The notes: generated by a model from the letters alone, not told the origin. Positions 1 through 9,480 are shown, counted from the stretch's first letter. The stretch is DNA of 31,959 nucleotides from an uncultured Clostridia bacterium (GCA_949045875.1 CARPYP010000020.1:1-31959); one strand, 5' to 3'. Program-made: numbers and translations.

Positions 1-144
1 GCAGAGGCAGCAGCTAAAGCAGAAGCAGAGGCAGCAGCTAAAGCAGAAGCAGAGGCAGCAGCTAAAGCAGAAGCAGAGGTAGCAGCTAAAGCAGAAGCAG
101 AGGCAGCAGCTAAAGCAGAAGCAGAGGCAGTAGCTGAAGTAGCA
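1..144 (+). repeat. 24-bp coding tandem repeat (AEAAAKAE unit)
   Basis: A 24-base unit beginning gcagaggcagcagctaaagc is repeated five times from base 1 to 120 with almost no divergence (one unit has GTA for GCA). A degenerate sixth copy runs to about 144. Each unit keeps the frame and encodes AEAAAKAE, an EAAAK-type rigid helix. The array continues off the left edge, so the copy number is unknown. Its near-identity suggests recent expansion or contraction by slippage. Confidence 0.9.
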
Positions 145-633
145 CCACTTGCAAAAGCAAGTGCTACTTTTAAGGGGGTAAAACTTAATTTTTACCCTGT
201 CACAGAAGAATTTCTGTGGCAAAATGCTGTAAAAACGGCAAACTACGCCTATACAGAGTCTGAGTTAAGGACTATGGAAAAGGTGATTTATGCCGAAGCC
301 CGTGGAGAAGGCCTTGCAGGTCAGATCATGGTGGGAAATACGGTGATTAACCGTGCCCAAGAATGGGGCGGAGGCATATATGAGGTAGTGACAGCCTCAG
401 GTCAGTTTGCTTCTATTAGAGGAATAACAGATGACATGATTACGCCAGAAGTTAAAAAGGCGGCAAGAATGTCATTTCAATGGGATCTAACAGCAGGAGC
501 GATAAAAGCAACTGGCATACAACAAGGCGGAGCTCTCTACTTTTTCAACCCTGAGGGGTGTGAAAAAGTAGCGCTATTGAAAAGGGAATCTGTAGAAGGT
601 GTTAAGCATAGGAAACACATATTCTATAGATAG
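1..633 (+). CDS. SleB-family cell wall/cortex hydrolase, 5'-truncated by window edge
   Basis: The frame is open from base 1, so the gene starts upstream of the window. The visible N-terminal part is a low-complexity Ala/Glu/Lys linker, followed by a short spacer and a C-terminal domain beginning near base 255. That domain has the YAEARGE motif, with the predicted catalytic Glu, then the GNTVINR stretch typical of the SleB/CwlJ hydrolase family (PF07486), and a late LYFFNP segment. Family members are lytic transglycosylase-like enzymes that cut spore cortex or cell wall peptidoglycan. The Ala/Lys/Glu linker probably acts as a helical spacer carrying the domain away from an upstream anchor or wall-binding module, but the N-terminus is not visible. 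A strong terminator follows 8 bases after the stop. Family assignment is firm; the spore versus vegetative role is inferred. Confidence 0.85.
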   Translation, partial: AEAAAKAEAEAAAKAEAEAAAKAEAEVAAKAEAEAAAKAEAEAVAEVAPLAKASATFKGVKLNFYPVTEEFLWQNAVKTANYAYTESELRTMEKVIYAEARGEGLAGQIMVGNTVINRAQEWGGGIYEVVTASGQFASIRGITDDMITPEVKKAARMSFQWDLTAGAIKATGIQQGGALYFFNPEGCEKVALLKRESVEGVKHRKHIFYR

Positions 634-640
634 AAGGTAA

Positions 641-676
641 AAAGCGAGGGAAAGTGTACTTTCCTCGCTTTCTCCA
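641..676 (+). terminator. Rho-independent terminator after the SleB-like gene
   Basis: Inverted arms AAAGCGAGGGAAAGT (641-655) and ACTTTCCTCGCTTT (658-671) form a strong G+C-containing stem that ends in a T-rich 3' side. It sits directly after the stop codon and separates the gene from the next one. Confidence 0.85.
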
Positions 677-785
677 TTACATATAAATTAACAAAAAATA
701 TATTAGAATAAATAAAAATGTTATTGTAGATAATATAAGTATAGGAAAATATTGTATAAACTTATATTGCAAAGGAGAAGAATAC

Positions 786-2468
786 ATGAAAGATTATATA
801 TTAAAAAATAAAATATTATTAATATGTACATCTATTTTTACAATACTTGTATCTATAATAACAGTAATAGCTCCAATATATGTAGGAAAAATAATTAATA
901 AATTCTTAGAATTATCTTATAAGGAATTTATTACTAATTTAGTTATTCTAACAATTTTATATATAGCAATATATATATTTAATATCTTACAGGTAAAATT
1001 TTTATCAAAAATAATTGCAAAAATTCAAAAAGAGATAAGAGAAAATCTATTTAATAAAATCAATAATATAAAAATAAAAGAAATTGACAAAATTGAAGAT
1101 GGAAACATTCTAAATCAGTTTAGTATAGACTTAGAAAATATTTCAAATGGAATTATTCAAGGATTACCAAAGATTATTAGTGGAATTGTAATTGTAATAT
1201 TTTCAATTATAATAATGCTTAAAATGAATATTAAAATGTCTATTATTTTAATAATTGTTGCACCAATAATGTATTTTATTTCAAAATGGGTAACTAAAAA
1301 CACAAATGTATTTTTTAATAATAGAGCAAATATTGTAGCAAAATTAAATAATAATGCAGAAGAATTTATTACTTATCAAAATACTGTAAGAGACTTTAAT
1401 TATGAAGAAATAGCAGAGAAAAAATTTGATAACCTAAACACAGAGTTATATAAAATAGGAGTAAAAGCAGAGTTTTACTCAGCACTAACCAACCCTGCGA
1501 CAAGATTAGTTTCCAATATAGGTTATGTAGTAACTGGAATTATTGGAGTAATTTTAATGTCAAAAGGTGAAATAACAATTGGAGATATAACCACTTTTTT
1601 AATGTATACCACTATATTTACGAGACCATTTAATGAAATCACAGCAATTTTATCAGAACTTCAAACAGCCTTTGCATCATCTAAAAGAATAGATAAATTT
1701 TTTAATAGTGAAGACGAAAAATTTAAAGATATAAAAAATGATGCAATAAAAATACAAGGAAATATAGAATTTAAAAATGTAGCATTTTCATACACAAATG
1801 AGCCATTTATTAAAAAATTTAATTTAAAAGTAGAAACAGGAGAAAAGATTGCAATAGTAGGAAAAACAGGAGCAGGGAAAACTACAATAGTTAATTTATT
1901 AATGAGATTTTATGAAATAGACAAAGGAAACATATATATTGATGGAATTAATATAAAAGACATACCTATAAAAGAACTAAGGGAAAATATAGGCATAGTA
2001 TTACAAGATACAAAACTATTTACAGAAACAGTAAAAGAAAATATAGCATATGGACTAGAAGATATATCAGAAAATGAAATAAAAAGAGTATCAAAATTAG
2101 CACGAGCAGACACATTTATAGAAAAACTACCTCAAAAATATAATACAATAATAAATAGTGAAATGTTATCAGAAGGAGAAATTCAGCTAATAACAATAGC
2201 AAGAGTAATGCTAAGAAACCCAAGTATACTAATACTAGACGAAGCCACAAGCAATATAGACTTAATAACTGAAAATAAAATACAACAAAGTATGTTAGAA
2301 CTAATGAAAGGCAAGACTACTTTTATAATTGCACATAGACTTTCAACAATACAAAATGCAGACCAAATATTATATTTAGAAAATGGAAATATAGTAGAAC
2401 AAGGCACACATGAAGAACTATTATCCCAAAAGGGCAAATACTTTGATTTATACACAAACCAATTGTAG
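786..2468 (+). CDS. ABC exporter half-transporter (membrane + ATPase fusion)
   Basis: The 560-residue protein has an N-terminal membrane domain with about six hydrophobic segments in residues 1-300 and a C-terminal nucleotide-binding domain. This is the usual half-exporter architecture of the MsbA/BmrA class. Walker A is GKTGAGKTT at 359-367, the Q-loop lies in VLQDTKLF, Walker B is ILILDEA near 485, and the switch His is in AHRLST. The signature motif is unusual: LSEGE at 461-465 instead of LSGGQ, losing the second Gly and the Gln. The start is supported by AAAGGAG upstream. It stands alone, so it would work as a homodimer or with a partner elsewhere. The substrate cannot be told from sequence: lipid, peptide or drug are all possible. 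Confidence 0.9.
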   Translation: MKDYILKNKILLICTSIFTILVSIITVIAPIYVGKIINKFLELSYKEFITNLVILTILYIAIYIFNILQVKFLSKIIAKIQKEIRENLFNKINNIKIKEIDKIEDGNILNQFSIDLENISNGIIQGLPKIISGIVIVIFSIIIMLKMNIKMSIILIIVAPIMYFISKWVTKNTNVFFNNRANIVAKLNNNAEEFITYQNTVRDFNYEEIAEKKFDNLNTELYKIGVKAEFYSALTNPATRLVSNIGYVVTGIIGVILMSKGEITIGDITTFLMYTTIFTRPFNEITAILSELQTAFASSKRIDKFFNSEDEKFKDIKNDAIKIQGNIEFKNVAFSYTNEPFIKKFNLKVETGEKIAIVGKTGAGKTTIVNLLMRFYEIDKGNIYIDGINIKDIPIKELRENIGIVLQDTKLFTETVKENIAYGLEDISENEIKRVSKLARADTFIEKLPQKYNTIINSEMLSEGEIQLITIARVMLRNPSILILDEATSNIDLITENKIQQSMLELMKGKTTFIIAHRLSTIQNADQILYLENGNIVEQGTHEELLSQKGKYFDLYTNQL

Positions 2469-2600
2469 GGGGGCTCTTGGTGCAGTGAGCAAAAATAAAA
2501 AATTTTATTTTTATATTTTGCGAACGAAACATGAAAAAATTTGTAAAGCAAATTTTACTGGTCATCAATTGAAAATAGGAATTGTAACGTATATATAAAT
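2469..2600 (+). other. Intergenic region with AT-rich hairpin and a TGTAGGGG start
   Basis: The bases just after the ABC exporter stop (GTAGGGGGGCTC...) are much more G-rich than their surroundings. They resemble TGTAGGGG at 16511 and TTAGGGGC at 9469. An AT hairpin (AAAATAAAA/TTTTATTTTT, about 2490-2515) may end transcription. No convincing gene is present here; the short open frame across it has no ribosome site. Confidence 0.4.
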
Positions 2601-2606
2601 ATTTCA

Positions 2607-2635
2607 TTGCATTTTTTGTAATAATAATGTAAAAT
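2607..2635 (+). promoter_or_regulatory. Promoter for the Cof-type HAD gene
   Basis: TTGCAT at 2607-2612 and TAAAAT at 2630-2635 are separated by exactly 17 bases. This matches the vegetative sigma-A consensus and places the transcript start about 25 bases ahead of the gene's start codon. Confidence 0.7.
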
Positions 2636-2665
2636 TAAAATGTAATAAAATTAGGTGGTGATTGT

Positions 2666-3472
2666 ATGAACCCAAAATTAGATAAAATAAAAATGATTTT
2701 TATAGATATTGATGGAACCTTGTATAATACTGAAAAACAGGTAACAGAATATACTAAAAATGTTTTAAATAAAATAAAAGACAAAGGTATATATGTAGTT
2801 TTATGCTCAGGAAGGAGCAGTTCATCTGTATGTAAAGTATCTAAAAACGTAAATGCTTCAAAATATCTAATAGCAAACAATGGAGCCTTTGTGTATAACT
2901 ATATAGATGATATAGACATATTTGCAAGTAAGATTGAAAAAGGTATATTACAAAAAATATGGAATCTATGTGAAAAAGAAAAACTAGAACTAATAATAGA
3001 AGCAAAGTATCAAGAGTATATAAATATGAATGAAATAATTTTAAGGATGGAGTTAGATAAGTACATAAAAATTGATAAAATAGATGATATAGAAAATAAA
3101 AAAATATTTCAGATAGTTATTAATATTGAAAAAGATAGCAAATACAATAATATAAAAGAAATAATATCAAATGAAGAGAAAATATGGACTCCAAATTATG
3201 GCAAGGGAACCAAAAGTTTCTTTTTAGATATAAACAATAAAAATATAGATAAAGGAATAGGGATACGACATTTAATTAAAAATCTAGGAATAAAAAAAGA
3301 AGAAACCATTGGGTTTGGAGATGGAGTAAATGATTTAGCTATGTTTAGAGAATGTGGAATAGGAGTAGCTATGGAAAATGCCAAAGAAGAATTAAAAAAT
3401 ACAGCAGATTACATAACACTTACAAACGATGAAGATGGAGTAGCAAAATTTATTGAAAAAAATATTCTATAA
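2666..3472 (+). CDS. Cof-type HAD-IIB sugar/nucleotide phosphatase
   Basis: The 268-residue protein has HAD motif I DIDGT (nucleophile Asp14, acid/base Asp16) right at the N-terminus and motif IV GDGVNDLAMF near residue 219. The C2-type cap between them defines the Cof/HAD-IIB subfamily, and the length is typical. These cytosolic Mg-dependent phosphatases act on sugar phosphates, flavin or PLP intermediates, and specificity cannot be read from the motifs. An AGGTGGTG ribosome site supports the start. The gene has its own promoter and is followed 29 bases later by the mechanosensitive channel gene, so the two may be co-transcribed. Confidence 0.88.
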   Translation: MNPKLDKIKMIFIDIDGTLYNTEKQVTEYTKNVLNKIKDKGIYVVLCSGRSSSSVCKVSKNVNASKYLIANNGAFVYNYIDDIDIFASKIEKGILQKIWNLCEKEKLELIIEAKYQEYINMNEIILRMELDKYIKIDKIDDIENKKIFQIVINIEKDSKYNNIKEIISNEEKIWTPNYGKGTKSFFLDINNKNIDKGIGIRHLIKNLGIKKEETIGFGDGVNDLAMFRECGIGVAMENAKEELKNTADYITLTNDEDGVAKFIEKNIL

Positions 3473-3501
3473 GTAAATGAGGCAATAGGAGGAAATAAAA
3501 A

Positions 3502-4560
3502 ATGGAGCAAATAAATGGATTTTTTGAAAATATTAAAGAGAGAAATTTAATAGATGTTCTAATTTCTATAGTAATCATCATAGTATTTTATATGGTGAGT
3601 TCATTGTTTTCTAAATTAGTTATGAAACTATTAAAAATCAAAGGAAACGATAAAGAAAAGATAAAAAATAGTGATATATATAAAGCATTAAAGGGCATTT
3701 TTCTATGTATAGGAATTTATATAGCACTATTAGTATTAAATCTACCTGAAAATTGGTTTATTCTATGCTCAAAAATAATAAGAATTTTCATAATAATAAA
3801 TACTGCAAGAGTAGTAGCAGAATTAATTTCACCAGAATCAAAAATAATGAGAAAAGTAGGAGAAAGTGAAAAATTTTCAGAAAATAAAGTAGCAATAAGT
3901 GTAATAAGTAAAGTTATAAAAGTGATATTATATATAATTGCTGGATTTATGATTATAGCAGATTTAGGTTATGATTTAAGTGGACTAATTACAGGACTAG
4001 GACTAAGTAGTGTTGTAATAGCACTTGCTGCACAAGAACTAGCAGAAAATCTATTAAGTGGATTGGCAATTGTAACAGATAAACCATTTGAAATAGGGGA
4101 CTATATTCAAGTTGGTAGCAATGCTGGAACTGTTGAAGAAATAAAATTTAGAAGTACGAAAATAAGAACAGCAGAAAATGCCATAGTAACAATACAAAAC
4201 TCTAAAATTGTAAGTGAATCAGTTGTAAATGTATCAAAAATAGATAAAAGAAGAATAGATTTAAGTCTACGTTTACCATTAGATACTACAGTTAGTCAAA
4301 TATCAGAATTAATAGAATCGACAAAATTAGTATTATACAGTAATACAGAAGTAATATCAAACTCCTTACAAGTAAATGTAGGAGAGATAACAGAAGATGC
4401 AATAAAAATATCAATATACTTTTTTGTAAATATAATAGAATTTACAGAATTCCTAAAATTCAAAACAAAGGCAAATTTGAGTATAATTAAACTTTTAGAA
4501 GATAAAAATGTCAAATTATCATATCCAAGTACTAATGTATATATGAAAAAGGAAAATTAG
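3502..4560 (+). CDS. MscS-family small-conductance mechanosensitive channel
   Basis: The 352-residue membrane protein has several N-terminal hydrophobic segments. They are followed by a pore-lining helix rich in Gly/Ala and small residues (GLGLSSVVIALAAQELAENL, about 164-183). Next come the beta domain with DYIQVGSNAGTVEEI and a cytoplasmic alpha/beta domain. This order is diagnostic of the MscS family (PF00924). Such channels open on membrane tension to release osmolytes during hypo-osmotic shock. AGGAGG upstream confirms the start. A stem-loop terminator follows at once, making this the last gene of a possible two-gene unit with the HAD phosphatase. Confidence 0.92.
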   Translation: MEQINGFFENIKERNLIDVLISIVIIIVFYMVSSLFSKLVMKLLKIKGNDKEKIKNSDIYKALKGIFLCIGIYIALLVLNLPENWFILCSKIIRIFIIINTARVVAELISPESKIMRKVGESEKFSENKVAISVISKVIKVILYIIAGFMIIADLGYDLSGLITGLGLSSVVIALAAQELAENLLSGLAIVTDKPFEIGDYIQVGSNAGTVEEIKFRSTKIRTAENAIVTIQNSKIVSESVVNVSKIDKRRIDLSLRLPLDTTVSQISELIESTKLVLYSNTEVISNSLQVNVGEITEDAIKISIYFFVNIIEFTEFLKFKTKANLSIIKLLEDKNVKLSYPSTNVYMKKEN

Positions 4561-4564
4561 TGGG

Positions 4565-4588
4565 AAGGGCACATTGCAAGTGCCTTTT
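4565..4588 (+). terminator. Rho-independent terminator after the MscS gene
   Basis: AAGGGCAC (4565-4572) pairs with GTGCCTTT (4580-4587) around a 7-base loop, with one G-T pair, and runs into TTTT. Confidence 0.75.
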
Positions 4589-4627
4589 AGTGTCTTTGAA
4601 AATTATACGAAATGAGACAAAAAAATA

Positions 4628-4656
4628 TTGCCTAAAATCGTAATTTGTGATAAAAT
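4628..4656 (+). promoter_or_regulatory. Promoter of the rdgB-murI-helicase cluster
   Basis: TTGCCT (4628-4633) and TAAAAT (4651-4656) have 17-base spacing. The expected start lies near 4663, about 25 bases before the pyrophosphatase start codon. Confidence 0.7.
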
Positions 4657-4688
4657 ATTTACTTAATCAATAAGAAAGGAAAGAAAAA

Positions 4689-5291
4689 ATGAAAGTAATA
4701 TTCGGAACAACAAATCAAGGAAAAATCGACCAAGTCAAAGGATTTATGGAATATAAAAAAATAGATATAGAATTTATTTCATTAAAAGACATAGGATTTA
4801 ATGAAAACATTATAGAAAATGGAGAAACAATAGAAGAAAATTCTTTAATAAAAGCAAAAGCAATAAAAGAATTTTGTAATAAGAACAATATAAATGAAAT
4901 AATAGTTACAGATGATGCAGGGCTTTTTGTTGATGCTTTAGATGGAAAACCAGGTGTACATACTGCAAGATATGCAGGAGACCATGCACCACAAATAGAA
5001 TGTATAAATAAATTATTAACAGAACTAAAAGATGTACCAGATGAAAAAAGAGGAGCAACATTTGCATGTGTATTAACAGCTATTTTAAGAAATGGAGAGG
5101 TAATAGCTTGTAGAGGAGAAACAAGAGGGAAAATTGTAAGAATTCCAGGTACTATGGGAAAATTAACATACGGACCAATATTAAAACCAGACGGTTTAGA
5201 CAGAGTTATAAATGATTTAACAGAAGAAGAATTAGGTTTAACACATAGAGATAAGGCATGGTTAGAATTAGTAGATAAAATTAAAAATTAA
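4689..5291 (+). CDS. rdgB: RdgB/HAM1 family XTP/dITP pyrophosphatase
   Basis: The 200-residue protein opens with the nucleotide-binding FGTTNQGKI segment. It carries the family core TDDAGLFVDAL-GKPGVHTARYAG and ends with a THRDKAW helix equivalent to the SHR motif. The enzyme hydrolyses non-canonical purine triphosphates (XTP, ITP, dITP) to monophosphates, keeping deaminated bases out of DNA and RNA. AAAGGAAAG precedes the start. The gene is 27 bases upstream of glutamate racemase, an adjacency common in Firmicutes, so one transcript is likely. Confidence 0.95.
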   Translation: MKVIFGTTNQGKIDQVKGFMEYKKIDIEFISLKDIGFNENIIENGETIEENSLIKAKAIKEFCNKNNINEIIVTDDAGLFVDALDGKPGVHTARYAGDHAPQIECINKLLTELKDVPDEKRGATFACVLTAILRNGEVIACRGETRGKIVRIPGTMGKLTYGPILKPDGLDRVINDLTEEELGLTHRDKAWLELVDKIKN

Positions 5292-5318
5292 GACTATCTT
5301 AGAAAGGATGATAGCTAA

Positions 5319-6116
5319 ATGGATAATAGGGCAATTGGGATGTTTGATTCTGGGATTGGAGGAATAACAGTCTTAAAAGAAGTAAAAAATTTACTTCCGA
5401 ATGAAGAGATAATATATTTAGGAGACACGAAAAGGTTTCCATATGGTTCAAAATCAAAAGATACTATAATAGAGATTTCAAGGCAATGTATTAAGTTTTT
5501 AATATCTAAAAATGTTAAATTAATTATAATAGCATGTGGAACTGCTACTAGTCAAAGCTTAGAAACTTTAAAAGAAGAATTTAATATTCCAATAATAGGA
5601 ATAATAGAGCCAACAGTAAGATACATAAAAGAAAGTGTAAAAAATGAGCGAGAGAGAATAGGAGTAATTGCGACATCAGGAACAATTAGAAGCGGACAAT
5701 GGGAGAAAAAAATAAAAGAAGAGGTGAAAAATGCCCAAATAATAAATGAAGAAGCGCCACTATTAGCAACAATGGCAGAACAAGGTTGGATAAGTAACAA
5801 AGTAGCAGAATATACAATAAAAGAATACATGAAATGCTTTAAAAATATAGATAAATTAGTATTAGGATGTACACATTACCCTTTATTTGAGGAATTAATA
5901 AGAGAAGAATTAAAAAATAACACAGAAATAATTAACACAGGCACCAAAGTAGCAGAATTTATAAAAAAATATATAAAAGATATGAATATACAAAATGATG
6001 AAAGTAACAAAGAATATAAAATATATTTAACAGATTTAGATAATAACTTTAATGAAATAGCAGAAAGATTATTAGATGATAACTTAAAGACAAAAATAGA
6101 AAAAGCGGAGATATAG
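5319..6116 (+). CDS. murI: Glutamate racemase
   Basis: The 265-residue protein interconverts L- and D-glutamate for peptidoglycan. The N-terminal FDSGIGG holds the conserved Asp10-Ser11. LGDTKRFPYG follows, then the first catalytic cysteine (C73) in ACGTATS. The second catalytic cysteine (C184), with neighbouring His186, is in LGCTHYPLF. The first cysteine motif reads CGT rather than the commoner CNT. The catalytic residues are kept, so activity is expected. The ribosome site is GAAAGGATG. It lies between rdgB and the SNF2 helicase with short gaps on both sides (27 and 19 bases). Confidence 0.95.
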   Translation: MDNRAIGMFDSGIGGITVLKEVKNLLPNEEIIYLGDTKRFPYGSKSKDTIIEISRQCIKFLISKNVKLIIIACGTATSQSLETLKEEFNIPIIGIIEPTVRYIKESVKNERERIGVIATSGTIRSGQWEKKIKEEVKNAQIINEEAPLLATMAEQGWISNKVAEYTIKEYMKCFKNIDKLVLGCTHYPLFEELIREELKNNTEIINTGTKVAEFIKKYIKDMNIQNDESNKEYKIYLTDLDNNFNEIAERLLDDNLKTKIEKAEI

Positions 6117-6135
6117 TAAAAGAAGGGGAAATATA

Positions 6136-9100
6136 ATGTTAATAAAAGAGGAAAATATACAGAAATTATTAAAAAAAGCAGGAAAAGATACTAATAAAAA
6201 AGCAAATGACATTTTAAAGAATGACAATATAGTAATAGAAAAATTTCAGTTGGGTTGGAATTATGAATATATATATGTTTATGCAAGGGTTATAGAGAGA
6301 CGAACATATAGAAGTGTAAATGTTAATTTTACTATAGATATTTCAAATAAGGATATAGATACATATCATTGCCAATGTAATTATTATTCTTCACATATAT
6401 GTGCACATACTCTTGCTTGTATTTTAGAGTTTTGCCAAGATGATAGATATGAAAAGCAAACAATAGAAGCAATAAAAAGATTGAAGAAAGAGGAAGAACA
6501 AGAACAATTTAATAATTTTATAAATAATTTTGAGGGGAGTGAAGAAGAAACATCTATTGAAGATAACAATGAAACAGTTTATATTCCAAATCAAAGTGTA
6601 AAAATAATTCCAGAGTTAAAATATGATGGGTATCCATTAGGATTAGTATTAGACTTTAAGATTGGAGAAAAGCAGTTATATAAAATAAAAGATTTAACTA
6701 AATTTTATGATGCATATATAAATAGAAAAAGTTTGTACTATGGTAGCAAATTAAGCTTTGTACATTGTGAAGAAGCATTTTCTCAAAAAGCAAAAGTTTT
6801 TTTAGACTTTATATTAAAATATTCAGAAACAATACAATATGCAAACAATGTATTAAAGCAAAGCAGATATTATTATTCAAAAGGGCAAATTGCTAAAAGT
6901 AGACTAGAGTTATCTGGAAGTGCTGCTGATGACTTTTTCAAGATATTTAATGATGAAGAAGAATATGCAATAGAATATAATAAAGAAAAAATAACTTTTA
7001 AACTAACAAATAAGAAACCAGATTTTAAATTTAAAATAGAGAAAATAGAAGAAGATGAATATAAATTATCTGCTAATTTTGAAAAACTATTAATAGTAAA
7101 AGGTATAAAATATGTTTACATATTAAAAGACAATTCAATATATAAATTAGACAGATATAAAAACTCGAACCTAATAAAAATAATAGAACTCTATAACAAA
7201 TCAGATGTAGAAGAATATAAATTTGACAAAACATATCTATTACAATTTATCAACAAAGTATTACCAAAAGTTAAAGATATAGTAGATGTAGATGATTTGC
7301 CTAAAGACGAAATAGAATTATATATTCCTAAAAAGTTAGGTGTAAAAATTTTATTAGACATAGACTCTGGAGATAATATAGTACTAAGTCCAAAATTTTG
7401 TTATGGTGCTACAGAATTTAATCCATTGGATAATAAAAATATTCCAAACATACCTAGAGATTTTTACAAAGAAGAAGAGGTATTAAAAAGGATTAGGCAA
7501 GATGGATTTTATGTATCAAATGAAGACAAATTATTTATAATGCATGATGATGACAGAATTTATGATTTTTTAGTAGGTTCATTAAATGAATATATGGAAA
7601 AGTTTGAAGTACTTGTTACAGAAGCATTTAAGAAAAATGAAATAAGACAACCTAAAATAATTTCTGTAGGAGTCAGAATACAAAATGATTTATTAAATAT
7701 AGATTTATCAAGTATGGACTTCGATAAACAAGAACTGAAAGAAATTTTAAATAAATACAAAATGAAGAAAAAATATTATAGACTAAAAAATGGGAATTTC
7801 TTAAGTTTAGAACATAATGAAGACATAGAATTTTTAAATAATTTAACAGAAGGAATGGATATAGACTTAAAATCAATTAGTGATGGAAAGATTAGATTAC
7901 CAGTAAATAGAAGTTTATACTTAAATAAATTATTACATAAACTTCCCGATGCACAAATATCAGAAGATGAGACCTTCGAAAAGCTGGTAAAAGAAAATAT
8001 AAAACCAGAAAATATAGAAATACCAGAAGAACAGAAAAAAATATTAAGAACATATCAAGAAACAGGTTATAAATGGCTAAAAATATTAGACAAATATAAA
8101 TTTGGAGGAATTTTAGCAGATGATATGGGATTAGGAAAGACTCTACAAATAATAACTATATTGCAAGAAGACAAAAACAACTCAAAATTGCACAAGCCTT
8201 CAATAGTAGTGTGTCCAAGTTCTTTAAGTTTAAATTGGAAAAATGAAATTGATAAATTTGGAGAAGGCATAAAGACTTTAGTTATAAATGGAAATTCGAC
8301 AGAAAGAAAAAATAAAATTAAAGCTTGTAATGATTATGACTTAGTAGTAACATCATATGATTTATTAAAAAGGGACTTAGACACCTACCTAGAAAATAAC
8401 ATTAAATTTAGGTATCAGATAGCAGATGAAGCACAATATATAAAAAATAGCAATACTCAAAATGCAAGAAGTTTAAAAGAAATATCAGCAGAAACAAAAT
8501 TTGCATTAACAGGAACACCAATCGAAAATTCATTAGCAGAGCTTTGGTCAATCTTTGATTATATCATGCCAGGATATTTGTTCAGTTATAATAAATTCAA
8601 AAGAGATTATGAAACAAAGATAGTAAAAGACCATGAAGAAAAGCAATTAGAAAGACTAAAAACTATGATAGAACCATTTATCTTGAGGAGAACAAAAAAA
8701 CAAGTATTAACAGAGCTTCCAGAAAAAACAATAACTGTAATAAAAAATGAAATGAGTGAAGAACAACAAAAAGTATATTTAACACACTTAGCACAAACTA
8801 AAAAAGAAGTGGCAAAAGTAGTAGGATTAAATGGAATAAAAAAATCACAAATACAAATTTTAGCACTACTTACAAGATTAAGGCAGATTTGCTGTCATCC
8901 AAGTTTATTTTTAGAAAACTATGAAGGTGAAAGTAGTAAGCTAAACCAATGTATAGAATTGATAAAAGAGGCAATATCAGGTGGGCATAAAATATTATTA
9001 TTCTCTAGTTACACAGAAATGTTCAAAATAATAGAGAGAGAATTAGAAAAAGAAGATATTAACTATTTCAAATTAACAGGTCAAACAAAAACAGATCAAA

Positions 9101-9444
9101 GAGTAGATATGGTAGACGAATTCAATAAAAACAATGATATAAAAGTATTTTTAATATCATTAAAAGCAGGAGGAACAGGACTTAACTTAACAGGAGCAGA
9201 TATAGTAATTCATTATGATCCATGGTGGAACTTATCAGCAGAAAATCAAGCAACAGATAGGGCATATAGGATTGGGCAAAAAAACAATGTACAAGTATAT
9301 AAATTAATAACCAAAAACTCAATAGAAGAAAAGATAGATAATTTACAACAAAGAAAAGCTGCTTTAATTGATGATGTATTAGACACACAAGCAACATTCA
9401 TTAGCAAATTAACAGAGGAAGAAATAATGGATTTATTTAAATAA
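6136..9444 (+). CDS. SWIM-domain SNF2/Swi2 family helicase-like ATPase
   Basis: The 1102-residue protein has an N-terminal SWIM zinc finger, C79-x-C81...C89-x-H91. A long family-specific middle region of the kind seen in bacterial SNF2 proteins follows. The C-terminal third carries a two-lobe SNF2 motor: Walker A in DDMGLGKT (Lys668), the DEAQ box at 764-767, TGTPIENSLAELWS, and lobe-2 motifs LISLKAGGTGLNLTGAD and QATDRAYRIGQ. These proteins translocate on double-stranded DNA and are thought to displace bound proteins. The bacterial cellular role is poorly known. AAGGGGAA upstream fixes the start. It is probably the last gene of the rdgB-murI transcript. No defence-type partner genes lie next to it. 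Confidence 0.92.
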   Translation: MLIKEENIQKLLKKAGKDTNKKANDILKNDNIVIEKFQLGWNYEYIYVYARVIERRTYRSVNVNFTIDISNKDIDTYHCQCNYYSSHICAHTLACILEFCQDDRYEKQTIEAIKRLKKEEEQEQFNNFINNFEGSEEETSIEDNNETVYIPNQSVKIIPELKYDGYPLGLVLDFKIGEKQLYKIKDLTKFYDAYINRKSLYYGSKLSFVHCEEAFSQKAKVFLDFILKYSETIQYANNVLKQSRYYYSKGQIAKSRLELSGSAADDFFKIFNDEEEYAIEYNKEKITFKLTNKKPDFKFKIEKIEEDEYKLSANFEKLLIVKGIKYVYILKDNSIYKLDRYKNSNLIKIIELYNKSDVEEYKFDKTYLLQFINKVLPKVKDIVDVDDLPKDEIELYIPKKLGVKILLDIDSGDNIVLSPKFCYGATEFNPLDNKNIPNIPRDFYKEEEVLKRIRQDGFYVSNEDKLFIMHDDDRIYDFLVGSLNEYMEKFEVLVTEAFKKNEIRQPKIISVGVRIQNDLLNIDLSSMDFDKQELKEILNKYKMKKKYYRLKNGNFLSLEHNEDIEFLNNLTEGMDIDLKSISDGKIRLPVNRSLYLNKLLHKLPDAQISEDETFEKLVKENIKPENIEIPEEQKKILRTYQETGYKWLKILDKYKFGGILADDMGLGKTLQIITILQEDKNNSKLHKPSIVVCPSSLSLNWKNEIDKFGEGIKTLVINGNSTERKNKIKACNDYDLVVTSYDLLKRDLDTYLENNIKFRYQIADEAQYIKNSNTQNARSLKEISAETKFALTGTPIENSLAELWSIFDYIMPGYLFSYNKFKRDYETKIVKDHEEKQLERLKTMIEPFILRRTKKQVLTELPEKTITVIKNEMSEEQQKVYLTHLAQTKKEVAKVVGLNGIKKSQIQILALLTRLRQICCHPSLFLENYEGESSKLNQCIELIKEAISGGHKILLFSSYTEMFKIIERELEKEDINYFKLTGQTKTDQRVDMVDEFNKNNDIKVFLISLKAGGTGLNLTGADIVIHYDPWWNLSAENQATDRAYRIGQKNNVQVYKLITKNSIEEKIDNLQQRKAALIDDVLDTQATFISKLTEEEIMDLFK

Positions 9445-9480
9445 AGGTTAGAATTTAGAAGTTAGAGATTAGGGGCGAAC

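Noticed and set aside
1..120. CRISPR array
   Set aside because: The repeats are contiguous with no spacers and encode a protein linker in frame.
2183..2551. Long minus-strand frames opposite the ABC exporter and other genes
   Set aside because: They lie antisense to well-supported genes, lack ribosome sites, and are a by-product of strong A-richness on the coding strand.
2410..2598. 62-codon open frame across the ABC exporter end
   Set aside because: It has no ribosome site, begins inside the ATPase gene, and its composition looks like an out-of-frame reading of AT-rich DNA.
6136..9444. SNF2 helicase as part of a DISARM-like or other defence system
   Set aside because: Its neighbours are rdgB and murI upstream and a small DUF4160 unit downstream. 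No methylase, nuclease or other defence partner is adjacent.
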